DNA of 6,161 bases from Flavobacteriales bacterium (lineage in GTDB: Bacteria; Bacteroidota; Bacteroidia; Flavobacteriales_F; PHOS-HE28): assembly GCA_025455765.1 (NCBI GenBank), contig JALOLX010000129.1, positions 1 to 6,161 of the forward strand, read 5' to 3'. Shown piece after piece: positions 5,982 through 6,161 of the stretch. Under the pieces are notes generated by a model. It was not told where the DNA came from. It ran no database searches and saw only the letters and a list, made by a program, of their open reading frames with translations. Every line of letters starts with the position of its first letter. The first letter of the stretch is position 1. Position numbers and translations under genes: made by a program.

Positions 5982-6161
5982 TCACACCGCCGGCAGCACC
6001 TCCCCACGCACTTCGCCGAAGCCGATGCGCACACCCTCCTTGGCACAGTGCCCGCGCATCACCAACGTGTCCCCGTCCTGTAGGAATTTCCGCTCAGTGC
6101 CATCGTGCAGTGTGAGGGGCTTGGTGCCCTTCCAGGTGAGCTCCAGGAGGCTGCCATAGCT
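5982..6161 (-). CDS. fahA: Fumarylacetoacetase (FAH), C-terminal 59 residues, 5' part outside window
   Basis: This is the end of a gene entering from the right edge. Reading the minus strand from 6161 gives 59 codons and a TGA at 5984-5982. The peptide begins 'SYGSLLELTWKGTKPLTL', continues with 'ERKFLQDGDTLVMRG' and ends 'RIGFGEVRGEVLPAV'. This is the characteristic C-terminus of fumarylacetoacetase: the 'LELTWKGTKP' strand, 'FLQDGDT' and 'GFGEVRGEVLPA' all match the family pattern. The enzyme hydrolyses 4-fumarylacetoacetate to fumarate and acetoacetate, the last step of tyrosine and phenylalanine (homogentisate) breakdown. The catalytic residues lie upstream of the window and cannot be checked. 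The gene is on the same strand as its neighbours but is probably a separate transcription unit, because a promoter element lies between it and mntA. No convincing terminator hairpin follows its stop. Confidence 0.9.
   Translation of the reverse strand, partial: SYGSLLELTWKGTKPLTLHDGTERKFLQDGDTLVMRGHCAKEGVRIGFGEVRGEVLPAV

Overview
The window looks like chromosomal DNA from a G+C-rich member of the Bacteroidota. Three things point there. The gene order rsh - fur - purA is, as I recall, typical of that phylum. The RSH, STAS and RsmF-like proteins carry phylum-typical wording (RSH 'RLRDWISLPKANGYESLHT', STAS 'MNSTGL', methyltransferase 'YYVQEASSM'). Two exact matches to the Bacteroidota -7 promoter element TAnnTTTG each sit 4 nt before a start codon. 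The sequence is G+C-rich by eye (I estimate about 60%), which would be unusual for the phylum and would suit an uncultured Flavobacteriales-like lineage; this placement is inference.

All eight genes lie on the minus strand, so transcription runs from high to low coordinates. In that order they are: the last 59 codons of fumarylacetoacetase (5982-6161); a short gap with a promoter-like element; an overlapping MntA/HepT nucleotidyltransferase-HEPN toxin-antitoxin pair (5628-5930 and 5300-5638); a full-length bifunctional-type RelA/SpoT homologue (3059-5245); a 33-nt gap with a second promoter-like element; a Fur-family regulator (2540-3025); a STAS-domain anti-sigma-factor-antagonist-like protein (2203-2568) whose start lies inside the end of the Fur gene; adenylosuccinate synthetase purA (921-2195); and, 3 nt later, the first 305 codons of an RsmF-like rRNA cytosine-C5 methyltransferase that runs off the left edge. 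The two edge genes are incomplete only because the window ends.

The compact run fur-STAS-purA-methyltransferase (29-nt overlap, 7-nt gap, 3-nt gap) looks like one operon. rsh lies just upstream. It makes and degrades the alarmone (p)ppGpp, which is known in other bacteria to inhibit PurA, so the cluster joins stress signalling, metal or redox regulation, partner-switch regulation and purine synthesis.

Most of the window is housekeeping. The accessory element is the HepT-MntA pair, which retains its diagnostic motifs and sits directly in front of rsh. The start of rsh is unclear: the only in-frame candidate is a GTG, while an ATG that immediately follows the HepT stop is out of frame by one base. 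I see no RNA genes, CRISPR array, insertion sequence, long repeat or convincing terminator. No stretch longer than 300 bases lacks a gene.
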